A stretch of 64,000 nt of DNA from Allolobophora icterica (lineage: Eukaryota; Annelida; Clitellata; Crassiclitellata; Lumbricidae), in the NCBI GenBank assembly GCA_963556255.1, contig OY744616.1, positions 2,312,831 through 2,376,830 of the forward strand. Reading direction: 5' to 3'. Positions 24,000 through 33,220 of this stretch are shown in pieces. The position numbers and the translations under genes were made by a program. The notes beneath the pieces are model-generated. The model searched no databases. It saw only the letters and a list, made by a program, of their open reading frames with translations, and was not told the origin of the DNA. Numbering within the stretch: position 1 is the first letter of the stretch; each line of letters opens with the position of its first letter.

Positions 24000-24545
24000 T
24001 TATAGTTGCTCTATCAGTAACGTTACGTTTAACTCAATAGTTGAAGTGCTTTCAACACCTCTCTTTTTTCCTTCAATTCTGAAACTCGTTTGTCCTGGAA
24101 TGGATATTGCTCTAGATGCATCAAATTGTCCACTTAGAATGTCGACTGTACGATCGATGCTACCCGCGGCTGTAATAGCGCGAACTGACGCATCACCGGT
24201 ACTAACACCAAACATTGTAAGCCTCCAGAATCCGCGGTCTAATGAGACCGTCTCATTATTAATTTGCAACGTAATACATGGATAACGTGCCGCGGTCAAT
24301 GGAAGCGTTTGCCACGAACTTAGAGTCACAGTTTTGGCCGCTGTGTAAATATCGCGGCTGTGGTAATCGTCCGATACAAAATCGATGTGAATTTGGGGAA
24401 CCGCGTCTAACATATCTGCGGTGGGCTTAGGGATAGTATATCCCCAGTTGGTTAGTCCAACCAAATCATCGAGGTTGTACTTGTGCATATTTGTTTCTCC
24501 TTTTTGTCGGAGATAACCACGAATCTTGTAGTGTGAGTCGGCCAT
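24000..24545 (-). CDS. Polinton hypothetical protein, probably beta-rich
   Basis: 181 residues, ATG at 24545. It opens with a short charged region, then shows alternating hydrophobic/polar segments typical of beta sandwiches (ITLQINNETVSL, STIELNVTLLIEQL). No recognised motif, signal peptide or transmembrane segment. It lies between the fibre gene (9 bases away) and the hydrophobic protein at 23388-23993, on the same strand, which suggests a late structural or host-attachment accessory role. That role is inferred from position. Confidence 0.55.
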   Translation of the reverse strand: MADSHYKIRGYLRQKGETNMHKYNLDDLVGLTNWGYTIPKPTADMLDAVPQIHIDFVSDDYHSRDIYTAAKTVTLSSWQTLPLTAARYPCITLQINNETVSLDRGFWRLTMFGVSTGDASVRAITAAGSIDRTVDILSGQFDASRAISIPGQTSFRIEGKKRGVESTSTIELNVTLLIEQL

Positions 24546-24554
24546 TATTAAGTC

Positions 24555-26327
24555 TTATGTGTCTCCAACTTTAAAATATGTGTAGATCTGAAAGTGGGAT
24601 ATTCCAAAAGTACCTTGTGTTGGGCTGGTGGCCAAGACTACCAGCTTGGCGGCTCTGAATAGAACGTTAGCATTGAAGGCGAACTCTTGTGCAGAATTAG
24701 TCAAAGTGACATTGGAGGTTATGAGATCACCGTATCTAATTGCTACATCGGTAGCATCGATAGGGGGTTTAATCCCATATAATATCCAGGACGTGATACG
24801 TGGTGCAGTAGGACTAGATCCCCCAGCCAGACTAGCCTTCCATATTCGCACAGGCGTCGGGAATTCAATCTGTAACCAAGTCCCCGTAGTACCAACTCTC
24901 GATGTGGACGCTGTCTTCCACTCACCTCTCACACCCGAGTTGAATGCCATATGAGGCGGGTTGGTGGGGATGGATTCGTTGGCTGAGGCAATGAAACCAG
25001 TTTCGGAAGAGTCTGTGGACAGTGGTGGAATATGACCTGTATGGTTAAGAAACTTGAGGTTATTCACGTACTGTATTACAGCGGTCTCTTTACTGTCTGT
25101 ATACCTTTTAATAACAAGAGCCTGATTGTCAACATATTGTTTATTGGCCACGTTCAAAGGCTCCGTCGGTATTTTATTTAACTTAGTCATTTTGCCGGTT
25201 ACGATCCTCGTCACCTGCCCGATGCTCGCCGCGTCGCTATTAGATGTTGAGGCCCCAGTGTAAAGCCCAGTCACTCTCTTACCGCCCATAGCTAAATTTC
25301 CAGTCATTGCGTCGCCAACTTTAAGCACGCAAGCGCTCCTGGCGATAACATCTTGCGCGTTGGCGTAAGTTTTAGCAGCTTCAGCTTTCTGGTCCGCGTA
25401 CTCCCTGGTAGCGGCCGCCTTTTGATTTGTATATGTCCTGACTGCCGCATCTTGGAAATCAACGTAACTCTTATTGGTTATGTGGAACGGTTCCTCGGGA
25501 GTCGTTTCTTTATTTGTAGTGGCATTGTTGATCAGGTGTGCCACTTGTTTCAAACTCGCAGCATCGCTATCGGATCCTGGAATCCCTATTGGAAGTCCAG
25601 TCACTCGGTGACCACCCATAACTAAACTTCCAGTCATTACACTGCCAGATTTCAGCACACACGCGTTCTTGACGATTACATCTTGCTCGTTGACGTAACT
25701 TTTAACAATAACGTCCTTTTCGTCCGCATACTGCCTAACGGAATCTCTCAGCACCTCGTTCTTCTCGTCCGTGTACTGCTTGGCATCGACAAGCTTCTGG
25801 TCTGCATGGTTCTCGGCTGCGGCTGCCTTCTGGTCCGCGTACAGCCTGACTGCAGTGTCCAGCAGAGTGTCCTTATCGTCTGCGTAACGTTTAACGAGAC
25901 CAGTTGCCTCGGAGCTTAAGCCGTCTGCATACAACTCGGCTTGGTGCGCCCGCTCTTTCGCGTACTCTGTTATTTGTTTCCAACTCGCAGCGTCGGACTC
26001 TCCCACCAATTCGTCCCAACCCTCGTCTTCACTGTCAGATCCCGGAGTGTCCGTGGACAAACCAGTCAATTTATGACCGCCCATTTTTAGAATGCCAGAC
26101 ATCGTTCCACCGGTGAGTTGTAGGTTGTCCTGATCTACGATGTCTGCATAAGCCTTTGTTGCGGCGTCCGTTTCCATCGTGGGCGTCCCCACGTTTGTCA
26201 ACCGAAATCCCCCAGCCGACAGAATTCCCAGCATTGTGTCACCCGCCTTGTGGACGAGCCCAGCGGCGCTTATCTGCCCCCCTCCCAACCCACCTCCACC
26301 GTCTCTTCCAAATTTATCAACCGGCAT
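24555..26327 (-). CDS. Tail-fibre-like attachment protein with discoidin-like C-terminal domain
   Basis: About 590 residues. The start MPVDKFGRDGG (26327) is preferred over an upstream ATG at 26363 because it fits capsid-anchored fibre tails. Four repeats of the phage tail-fibre pattern (GDTMLGILSAGG, GGTMSGILKMGGHKLTGL, GSVMTGSLVMGGHRVTGL, GDAMTGNLAMGGKRVTGL) are each followed by DAA(T/S) motifs. Alanine/aspartate-rich coiled-coil-like blocks (YADQKAAAAENHADQK) lie between them. The final 150 residues (TGTWLQIEFPTP, ITSWILYGIKPP) resemble an F5/8 type C (discoidin) sugar- or lipid-binding fold. Function in host-cell attachment is inferred from this architecture. Confidence 0.8.
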   Translation of the reverse strand: MPVDKFGRDGGGGLGGGQISAAGLVHKAGDTMLGILSAGGFRLTNVGTPTMETDAATKAYADIVDQDNLQLTGGTMSGILKMGGHKLTGLSTDTPGSDSEDEGWDELVGESDAASWKQITEYAKERAHQAELYADGLSSEATGLVKRYADDKDTLLDTAVRLYADQKAAAAENHADQKLVDAKQYTDEKNEVLRDSVRQYADEKDVIVKSYVNEQDVIVKNACVLKSGSVMTGSLVMGGHRVTGLPIGIPGSDSDAASLKQVAHLINNATTNKETTPEEPFHITNKSYVDFQDAAVRTYTNQKAAATREYADQKAEAAKTYANAQDVIARSACVLKVGDAMTGNLAMGGKRVTGLYTGASTSNSDAASIGQVTRIVTGKMTKLNKIPTEPLNVANKQYVDNQALVIKRYTDSKETAVIQYVNNLKFLNHTGHIPPLSTDSSETGFIASANESIPTNPPHMAFNSGVRGEWKTASTSRVGTTGTWLQIEFPTPVRIWKASLAGGSSPTAPRITSWILYGIKPPIDATDVAIRYGDLITSNVTLTNSAQEFAFNANVLFRAAKLVVLATSPTQGTFGISHFQIYTYFKVGDT

Positions 26328-26356
26328 TTTTTTATACAAAAAAGGGTGACGGAAGT

Positions 26357-26782
26357 CTAACATAAGTCAAGCACGATATCTTCAAAATTCTTTCCGGCAG
26401 CGAGCTCTCTTAGCACGAGTAGACAGAGATGACCACATACAACATCATCGGGCCCCTGTAGCTGAAATGTCTGTGTTCTTATGGAACGGTTTAAATATCG
26501 AGAAATTTCGAGAGGCGGATCCAGCCCATAACTGTCAAAATAGACGGCTGTAGGTCCATCTATCCAATAAGCGACCCAGTGAGTACCGTCGCCGGAACCG
26601 GAATCTAAATTAACAACTCCACACTCCTTCTCACGAGCCACGGCGGGCAGACCATCTCGCATGAAAACACCGCGGAAATGCGGAAGACCTCGGGCGACTT
26701 TCTCTATGTCAAAGTTGCTCAGCGGTTTTAGTTTTTTTGCCCGATGTAGTAGAGACCGGATCCTTTGCACATTGAACAGCAA
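26357..26782 (-). CDS. PRO: Adenain-like cysteine protease
   Basis: Maturation protease of the C5/C48 (adenain/Ulp1) clan, which cleaves capsid precursors during virion assembly. The catalytic pattern is His in GTHWVAYW (about residue 68), Asp in YFDSYG (about 83) and Cys in CGHLC (about 116-120). The N-terminal LSNFDIEKVARGLPHFRGVF is the usual conserved start of the family. Up to that block, the only in-frame start codon is a TTG at 26782, so the ATG has been lost or the start is non-standard. Its 5' end overlaps the next gene upstream by about 55 bases in another frame. Confidence 0.85.
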   Translation of the reverse strand: MLFNVQRIRSLLHRAKKLKPLSNFDIEKVARGLPHFRGVFMRDGLPAVAREKECGVVNLDSGSGDGTHWVAYWIDGPTAVYFDSYGLDPPLEISRYLNRSIRTQTFQLQGPDDVVCGHLCLLVLRELAAGKNFEDIVLDLC

Positions 26783-27222
26783 CCACCATAAGTCTGGCGC
26801 CCGAGATATAAACCGGACCCCCGCGCTTCGAGTGCGCGATTGTGACGCTCCGCCTCCGCCAGTGCGGCGTCGCTGGCCTGTTTGTTGTGCACGGCCTCTG
26901 TCACCCCAGCGGCAATGCCACCCGCCGCGGATAACCCACCAAAAAGCAGTGGGAGGAGAGCCAGTAGTGGAAGAAATCCGCCCGATTTTGTCATCTTTTT
27001 CAGTTGCGTTTTGGTGAATCTCAGCTCCATGCCAACGCCTGAGGTAATCTTCTTTGCGATTCGTGCGGCTTGAACCTTCGTAAGCGCGAGCTTATCGTCT
27101 CCACGAAGCTGGTCATGAGTGAGTCGAATCGTGGCACCAGTGCCATCGCGCGCAGCTTTAGCCAATGTTTGCTTTTGCCCTTCGGTCAGTGAAAGGCCGA
27201 ACGCAACGTATTCAGTTTTCAT
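26728..27222 (-). CDS. Adenovirus pX-like small virion protein with a hydrophobic segment
   Basis: 164 residues from the ATG at 27222, which begins MKTEYVAFGLSL. The N-terminal half contains two copies of a T-K-x-Q motif (LALTKVQAARI, LRFTKTQLKKM). Residues 90-125 are strongly hydrophobic (FLPLLALLPLLFGGLSAAGG), a pattern common in small Polinton/adintovirus core or membrane-associated proteins. The C-terminal portion is charged and ends with a Cys/Gly cluster (GGCCSMCKGSG). Core or membrane role is inferred from family resemblance. Overlaps the protease gene by 55 bases. Confidence 0.7.
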   Translation of the reverse strand: MKTEYVAFGLSLTEGQKQTLAKAARDGTGATIRLTHDQLRGDDKLALTKVQAARIAKKITSGVGMELRFTKTQLKKMTKSGGFLPLLALLPLLFGGLSAAGGIAAGVTEAVHNKQASDAALAEAERHNRALEARGSGLYLGRQTYGGCCSMCKGSGLYYIGQKN

Positions 27223-27277
27223 TTTTGGAAAAAATATATCAAAAGAGGGCCTTGTATCTAAATGTGAAAAACGATTT

Positions 27278-28573
27278 CTAGTAAACGACGTTGAATTTGC
27301 TGCCATCCGATTCAAAATTCAGGAGTCGGTCGCTGATCAAGACGGCATAGGCTGTCGTATTATTTGGTACCACGGCGTTAAAGTCCACCTTGATTTGTAT
27401 GTCCTGTACAGAGGTTTTTAGTCGTTCAGATTGCCTGCGCACGTCCAGGACGAAGATCGGAAACAAATCTACAAATTCGATTGGTGTCAATTGGCATGAT
27501 GACTCACGCGCGTCTATACCGCAATATTCCTCCTTGAAGTCACGTAGGGCCTTGTAAGCGCGAGAAGTTGTCCTCTTGGTGAAGTCGAGATTCATGTCAA
27601 CCACTGGGTAGCGATCGGTGTTGAGCAAAGCGAATATGTTGCGAACCTGTGCATGGTCAAAGAGTGCCGGATTCTGGCCTTGATGTGCATTCTTTCCAGT
27701 CTGAAAAGCAACAAGAATCCAGCGTGGCTTTTCCGTGCCCGACTTAACGCTCAAACGCCAGGAAAAAGTCGTCGCTCGTGGCACCGCAATGTTGTCGCAT
27801 TGCATGGCGCGGAATGCTACAGGTACCTTAACCTTGGCTTCAATCTGCTTCATAAGCATGCTTTTATACTCCAAAGCGGGTATTATATGTGGCATGAACC
27901 AGGAGAGTTTAGTCAGCGTGATCTGGCCATTGGTCGCAGCGGCTTCCTTGAAGATCGCGTCTGCATCTCCCTGCCGGCTCAGCAGTAAGGAGTGTTTAAT
28001 CCCGTATACGACTTTGTGGTAATCATCGCAAAAGCCGAATAGATGTCTTAAGGGAACGATGAATGAAAATGTGCCAATAGGGTCTGGCTTAGCAACGATC
28101 ATCAGTTGACGGGCCTCGAAGCCGATATTCGCGGCCGCCGCCGCCGCAGACGTGTCCTTCTGCCAACACATGTTTAAACCTTCGCCCTTGGAAAAATCAT
28201 CGCCGTATACCAGCATGCCTTTCATCGTCGTGGCTTGCCCAGGTGACATGACATTCTCTATCTCGGTATTGTTAGCCAGGTATCGAATCTGAGAAAACAT
28301 GTACGGGATGGCGTTGTTGATGAATGACACCAACGAGTCTGCGATGTAAGCCGCACCAGTTGATGTAAGCCTGCCCTCCACAAGAAGGTAGCTCTTGGAA
28401 GGTTGCGTGAAAATGTCTTGGTTCTGGATGTCTATCTGTATGGCCTGGCCATTGTTAATAGCCGCAGGGTTTTGTGATTCATACTCGCGGTATTCAAACG
28501 ATTCGATGCTATTATCATCGGGTACCGCCGAAGCGATGTCCAACATTTCACTCGGCACGTCAAATGCTGCCAT
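27278..28573 (-). CDS. MCP: Double-jelly-roll major capsid protein
   Basis: 431 residues from ATG at 28573, the length and style of Polinton major capsid proteins. It begins MAAFDVPSEM, contains SYLLVEGRLT in the first jelly roll, FSFIVPLRHLFGF centrally, and near the C-terminus the family-typical RYPVVDMNLDF (residues about 320-330) and a strand-rich end (TTAYAVLISDRLLNFESDG). In the family it forms pseudo-hexameric capsomers. No frameshift or stop is visible. It shares the minus-strand structural cluster with penton and protease. Confidence 0.85.
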   Translation of the reverse strand: MAAFDVPSEMLDIASAVPDDNSIESFEYREYESQNPAAINNGQAIQIDIQNQDIFTQPSKSYLLVEGRLTSTGAAYIADSLVSFINNAIPYMFSQIRYLANNTEIENVMSPGQATTMKGMLVYGDDFSKGEGLNMCWQKDTSAAAAAANIGFEARQLMIVAKPDPIGTFSFIVPLRHLFGFCDDYHKVVYGIKHSLLLSRQGDADAIFKEAAATNGQITLTKLSWFMPHIIPALEYKSMLMKQIEAKVKVPVAFRAMQCDNIAVPRATTFSWRLSVKSGTEKPRWILVAFQTGKNAHQGQNPALFDHAQVRNIFALLNTDRYPVVDMNLDFTKRTTSRAYKALRDFKEEYCGIDARESSCQLTPIEFVDLFPIFVLDVRRQSERLKTSVQDIQIKVDFNAVVPNNTTAYAVLISDRLLNFESDGSKFNVVY

Positions 28574-28713
28574 TATTATAAGTAAAAAAGTTCAAGCTTC
28601 AATTAATTATTAATCATGCTGTAAATGAATTTCATTTACGAAATGAATTTCATATGTGGTGGGTTAAACATTTTTAAAATTGCGTTTTGTGAATTAGTCG
28701 GAAAATTTTTATT

Positions 28714-29172
28714 TCATTTTGCGAGAAACAGACCCTTACCACGACTCGGTTTTATAGTCTTGAAACCGGATCCAGCAATGCGGCTGTTTATGTCAGCCAT
28801 TGTCGGAACAACGGGTGGCGGACTCACAGCCAGTTGTTTTAAGTATTCGATGCTCTTGTCGCTGAGCGCCTTCTCCAAAGGTGCGGGAACAACGGGCGCG
28901 GCAGATGAATTTTCATTTCGTAAATGTGCTTCATTTACGGCCGCAGCGCGTCTCGCTTTCACGGCATCAACAATTTGCCTGACGGCAGATGCTGTTGTGG
29001 CGCCAGCTTTCGCGACATTACCAACCACCTTGGCAACGTTTGTGATTGCGCCTCTATTCGCCGAAATGAAGGAGCCTGCACGGCCAAGGAAGCCCGCGAT
29101 TTTGGGTATCCAGTCGAAAAGTCCACCACCCACGACACGACGCCGCCGCTTTTTAACCCCAAGAACCAACAT
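28714..29172 (-). CDS. pVI-like small basic protein with an amphipathic helix
   Basis: 152 residues from ATG at 29172. It starts with a very basic stretch (VKKRRRRVV), then a glycine-led amphipathic segment (GGGLFDWIPKIAGFLGRAG), then an alanine-rich helix with basic residues and a proline-rich tail ending GFKTIKPSRGKG. This arrangement, a basic DNA- or capsid-binding tract plus an amphipathic membrane-perturbing helix, resembles adenovirus core/cement proteins. Function is inferred; no specific family is proven by sequence alone. Confidence 0.65.
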   Translation of the reverse strand: MLVLGVKKRRRRVVGGGLFDWIPKIAGFLGRAGSFISANRGAITNVAKVVGNVAKAGATTASAVRQIVDAVKARRAAAVNEAHLRNENSSAAPVVPAPLEKALSDKSIEYLKQLAVSPPPVVPTMADINSRIAGSGFKTIKPSRGKGLFLAK

Positions 29173-29194
29173 GAGAATATTTCAGTGTGAAAAT

Positions 29195-29986
29195 CTACGC
29201 ACTGCGGATGTGAAACCTTATAGTTACTGTCTCACCGCGGAGGTTTAATTGTTCACCATTCTGGTCGGTCAGCCACACACGAATGCCCTGTACATTACCA
29301 GCCGGTGCAACTGGTAGGTACACCAGATTTTTCGGAGACTCGATTACCTTGTAGCCGGGCGACACATCCGGGAAAAAACTGTAGATTACTGGCAGCTGGC
29401 TACCATTTCGATACGATCCAGAGATAATGTCACAGTTTACCAGGATTGTGTCCACCCGGAGAATATCGACTGGATTTTCTCCCTCTTTATAACCATGACC
29501 AAGTCTCTGAGGGTTAAAACCGAGCGTTTGCCTGATGGTAGATTGAGCCATATTTACTATATAAAGGGCATTCGTTATCTTTACGAAGGCGCGTAGGGTG
29601 GATGCGTTAGCTCCTATAATAGGAGAATTAAAGCCGAGTTGAACAACACCTGTCGGCGGCGGATTTTGCTTTTCTAACTGCCGGCTGATTTCATCATTAA
29701 TCTGTGCGATCTCGTAGCTTCCGTCGGGCAAAATGATCGTCTTCCACGTCGCACCATTGGTGGCGCTGTAGACAAACTTGTTATTTGAGCTGTCAATGTT
29801 CGGAATCGAATTATAAGTTTCAAGATTGACCAAAGCAAGCTCAAAGCGTCTTTTTGGATCCAGGTACAGCGGTGGTGAGAAAGCCGTGGTCCACCCTTTA
29901 GTATCTGAGGAAACAACTATACTAAAATTTTCCTTAGGCTGCAAAAGTTCTCGAATTTCTTCGAGCAGTTTCTCCGAGCGTTCCAT
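29195..29986 (-). CDS. Penton (single-jelly-roll minor capsid protein)
   Basis: 263 residues from ATG at 29986. The segment FELALVNLETYNSIPNI followed by NKFVYSATNGATW, LPDGSYEIAQINDEI and TIRQTLGFNP matches the Polinton minor capsid/penton family, which caps five-fold vertices. The C-terminal strands (IRVWLTDQNGEQLNLRGETV) fit a jelly-roll. It lies 22 bases upstream of the pVI-like gene's start and 10 bases from the next gene, in the tight minus-strand cluster. It is intact. Confidence 0.82.
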   Translation of the reverse strand: MERSEKLLEEIRELLQPKENFSIVVSSDTKGWTTAFSPPLYLDPKRRFELALVNLETYNSIPNIDSSNNKFVYSATNGATWKTIILPDGSYEIAQINDEISRQLEKQNPPPTGVVQLGFNSPIIGANASTLRAFVKITNALYIVNMAQSTIRQTLGFNPQRLGHGYKEGENPVDILRVDTILVNCDIISGSYRNGSQLPVIYSFFPDVSPGYKVIESPKNLVYLPVAPAGNVQGIRVWLTDQNGEQLNLRGETVTIRFHIRSA

Positions 29987-29996
29987 CTTGTGTGCT

Positions 29997-31100
29997 TTAT
30001 TTTATGAGCATGTTTCTATTCAATTCGAGTGCCAGCTCTTTGGAGATCGCACCGGAACGCAGTAACTCGTCAAGAATGGCGGATATTTCATTATCGAGAC
30101 CAGTGTTTCCCGCGGCCCTAGAGGCCACCAAAAGCTGTAGCCTCTTTACCAGGGCTTTTGGATCGTTGTAAAATTGCACCGCGCCGCCACGAATCAGCTG
30201 GAACTTTTTACTTTTCCGGCCATGAATAGGCAGACCAGACATCTGTACGAGCTTTTTAAAAGTCTCGATTGCCTGAGGCGAGTATTGCCTAGTCTTAACG
30301 AAGCGTTTTGTTAGTAGGTTGAACAACGACTCATCGGCAGGAGCTTCGAGCACGAGGTTCCCACCTTTAAACACTCTCAGTCTACCAGCAGACAGCGCGA
30401 CGGGGTCAACGGAGAGCTCACCCAAGGCGTTACCTTGTAATTTCAGAGGAACGGTTGGGACACTGAAACCCTTTCCCTTTTTGATGAGGCTGTGGCCCTC
30501 TATCAGTGTATGGATTCGCTTTTTATATTCCCTTAGGGCTTCGATATCTGCAGTCACCGCATCTACCTTTTCTTCGTCTCCTTGCTTATTAGCTTTCTTT
30601 TTCTCTTTGCCCAGGGTGTGGCGATTATAGTGATTGACCTCACCGATTATCTTTTCAGCACCTGCCTTGTCGGCTAAATCGAGCTCGCTCGGAGGTCTGA
30701 AACCGTGCCTTATGATTGCCTCGACGTTGAGATATTTGTTTGGATCGACTAACAATGCGTGGGGGATTCGGGATGCTGGAAGCGCTGGAAGGGCTGGAGC
30801 AGCTGCTGTTCCTGCGGAATCTCCGAACAACGCCGCTATCGGGTTAAAATTAGCAGACTCTGAAATCTGCGCCGGCAAATCCTGTAAAGCGCTGGTAACT
30901 TTCTGCAGCTCCTTAGACGTAGCCACCTGGGATTCAGCCGTGGCTGTGGCTATTGGTTTAAAAAGCTTTGCCGCATCGTACTGAAGGTTGGCTTCACCGA
31001 GCTTCTCATCCACGAAACGCTGTCTCAATCGATTTCTGCGAGCTAAATAATCCTGAGTCAGGGCGTCTCGCTCCTGTTTAGACGAAACTTTTGTCCACAT
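29997..31100 (-). CDS. Polinton conserved hypothetical, coiled-coil-rich
   Basis: 367 residues from ATG at 31100. The N-terminal third is alpha-helical and charged (SSKQERDALTQDYLARRNRLRQRF). The middle has an alanine-rich linker and a lysine-rich stretch (GKEKKKANKQGDEEK), and the C-terminal part includes KKFQLIRGGAVQFYNDPKALVKR and a helical end. I have no named family. Position between penton and packaging ATPase suggests a structural or scaffold function. Intact. Confidence 0.6.
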   Translation of the reverse strand: MWTKVSSKQERDALTQDYLARRNRLRQRFVDEKLGEANLQYDAAKLFKPIATATAESQVATSKELQKVTSALQDLPAQISESANFNPIAALFGDSAGTAAAPALPALPASRIPHALLVDPNKYLNVEAIIRHGFRPPSELDLADKAGAEKIIGEVNHYNRHTLGKEKKKANKQGDEEKVDAVTADIEALREYKKRIHTLIEGHSLIKKGKGFSVPTVPLKLQGNALGELSVDPVALSAGRLRVFKGGNLVLEAPADESLFNLLTKRFVKTRQYSPQAIETFKKLVQMSGLPIHGRKSKKFQLIRGGAVQFYNDPKALVKRLQLLVASRAAGNTGLDNEISAILDELLRSGAISKELALELNRNMLIK

Positions 31101-31410
31101 CGTGGTTGTATGTCGACTATATGTTGCCTATATTGTGTCTTTAAATACTTGCCTTAGGGTTATAGAAGCGATCGAACCCGCAACGATATTTTCCGTCGTA
31201 CACTTTAGACGTCAAATCTATGACTGCGAATCCATATGGCTGGGCAGCACACTCGCTGAAGAACGTACGGAACTCATCGAAAGACATGTCGCCGCCTACG
31301 AACGTATCGTGAATGGCTCGCAAATTCTTGCTGTCCTGGTTGAAGAGGACGATAAGATTGGCATTGTCACGGATGGCTTGCTTGGGAATGCGGAAGTAAT
31401 TTTGAGTTAA

Positions 31411-33220
31411 AACCCATTTACCGCCGCTATTAGAAATAGCCACCGGATTAAGCTGTAACTGATAGTAGGTCATCAATATGATGCCAATAAACTTCTGGTA
31501 GTGCATTTTTATTGGAACTATATGTAGTGTCCTAGTTATAGGACGTTGCGTTTTCGCAACATCGGCGGGAAAGATGTATTTGTTTACTATAATGATGTTC
31601 TGTTAGTTATCGATTGTGTTCGCTGTCATTTCAATAAAAAATGTTTGTGCATGCTGTAAACTGATTCAAGTTCAATGTCACTTGTTTCCATGGTATTGAG
31701 CAAGGCACTTGATGTGCATGCGATACACGTGTAGTACGTGGTTCTGTGGCACAACCGACAACGCAGTCGACGACCATCTTCGTTCTTGGCTATGATGTGC
31801 AATGCTGTGCATCATAGGCGTATACTCTGGGGGGGAGCTGGGGCAGCCGGGGCACGTGCCCCCCCCCCCAATAATTGGGGTGGACTCTACATTCAATGCA
31901 ACAAGTGTAGAATGAAGAACCAAATGCCCCCCGCCCCTATTTTGGACAAGTGTACGCCAGTGCTGTGCATAGGCCTACAGTGTACTCTGTGTTATTACCA
32001 GGCTGAACACCTCGTCATCCCAAAATTCTTAAAAGACTCGCTCTTGCTTATCACCTGTGTGATCAACTGCCACATCTTTATCTTCTCCTTGTTGACAGGG
32101 CTCAATGTAAATTTTGGTTCTTGGCATTGCCAATCCCCTTTCGTTGGCTTAGAAGACTTAGGCGGCTTTGAAGGTAGTCGTTGCTTCTTGGCCGGCAAGG
32201 GCGTTCAATCCACTGACTCTTCCATCGGCGTATGAATATCGGACACGAGAGCAGTCTGCCGCCTGGAAGACTTTGAAGATATTCTGAAGCTGTGTCCCTC
32301 GAATAAACATGCTGCAGTGGTTCGTCTGACCTTTCCGCATGCTGCTGCCTGGAAGACTTGTACCTTGCAGACACCCGTGGCTTTCTTCTTGACTTCGATT
32401 GCGTTTCACGCGAGGTATGCCTAGTGGGCGGTGACCGTTGGTTTGACATTGATGCATCAGTGTAATGGACTTCCACATGCCCGGCAACGTCTTCTGGCAT
32501 CACATCGGTAGTCATGAGCTCATTTTCGTCAAAATGTTCGCTATCGCTTGGCTAATCAACTTAGGATGGGGGTGGTGACATCATCTTCTTCAAATATCAC
32601 TGGTACGGCTTCCCTCAAGCAATAAAACTTCTTCCTCAGCCTCCTCTGTGCATCTTTCAAAAGTATGCCCAATGAAGAGTGGCAGCACTGAGCACGCCAT
32701 CATTTATGAATCACTAAACTGAAATTGTTGCAATTAATCGTAAACTGACATAAGTTTATCTGAATCACTAGGGGTCAAATTGTGCATATCGTTTTCCGCC
32801 GAAGTTGCGAAAACGCAACAATGTGTATATATCACATTCCGCCGAAGTTGCGAAAACGCAACATCGAAATTTCGGACATTGGGGTATCGGCGTATAATGA
32901 GACATACTATTAATAAACAAATAATATTAAGTACTCACCTAAGTACTTCAAAAGAGACAGGATCGCTTCTGGGAAATATAACGTCTTATGGCAAAAGAAA
33001 ATTCTTGAACAAAACCACTAGTTAGACGTAAAAAACCACGAATTTTGCGCAACTGAAAAAAATTGCAGACAACAGCAAAGAATATATTTTTGATACCAGC
33101 AGACGTAATGAACACCCAGGAAGTAAGACAAAAAGAATTTGCGTGAATTTTTCGTGTCTTGATTTTTTTTCAGATTTTCAAACAGTGCGTTGCGTTTTCG
33201 CAACGTTGGCGGCAAATGGG
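31411..33220. mobile_element. Non-autonomous piggyBac-like transposon inserted in the Polinton ATPase gene
   Basis: Flanked by TTAA on both sides (31407-31410 and 33221-33224). Its ends carry CCCATTTACCGCC (left, after AA) and, inverted, CCCATTTGCCGCC (right). Palindromes of the form GTTGCGTTTTCGCAAC occur at about 31545, 32806, 32850 and 33190, that is near both ends. On the minus strand at 31695-31790 it has a Cys-rich remnant resembling the transposase C-terminal finger (CRLCHRTTYYTCIAC), and at 31995-32198 a basic N-terminal-like piece. The catalytic core is absent, which indicates an internal deletion. Confidence 0.88.
31813..31962. mobile_element. hAT-like MITE nested inside the piggyBac element
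   Basis: Terminal repeats CATAGGCGTATACT and the inverse of CACTGGCGTACACT. The 8-bp duplication CTGTGCAT is perfect (31805-31812 and 31963-31970). The interior has a strong GGGGCACGTGCCCC palindrome and no coding sequence. Confidence 0.88.

Noticed and set aside
31738..32235. Independent gene inside the piggyBac insert
   Set aside because: The plus-strand frame crosses the hAT MITE and opposes the transposase remnant; it has no domain.
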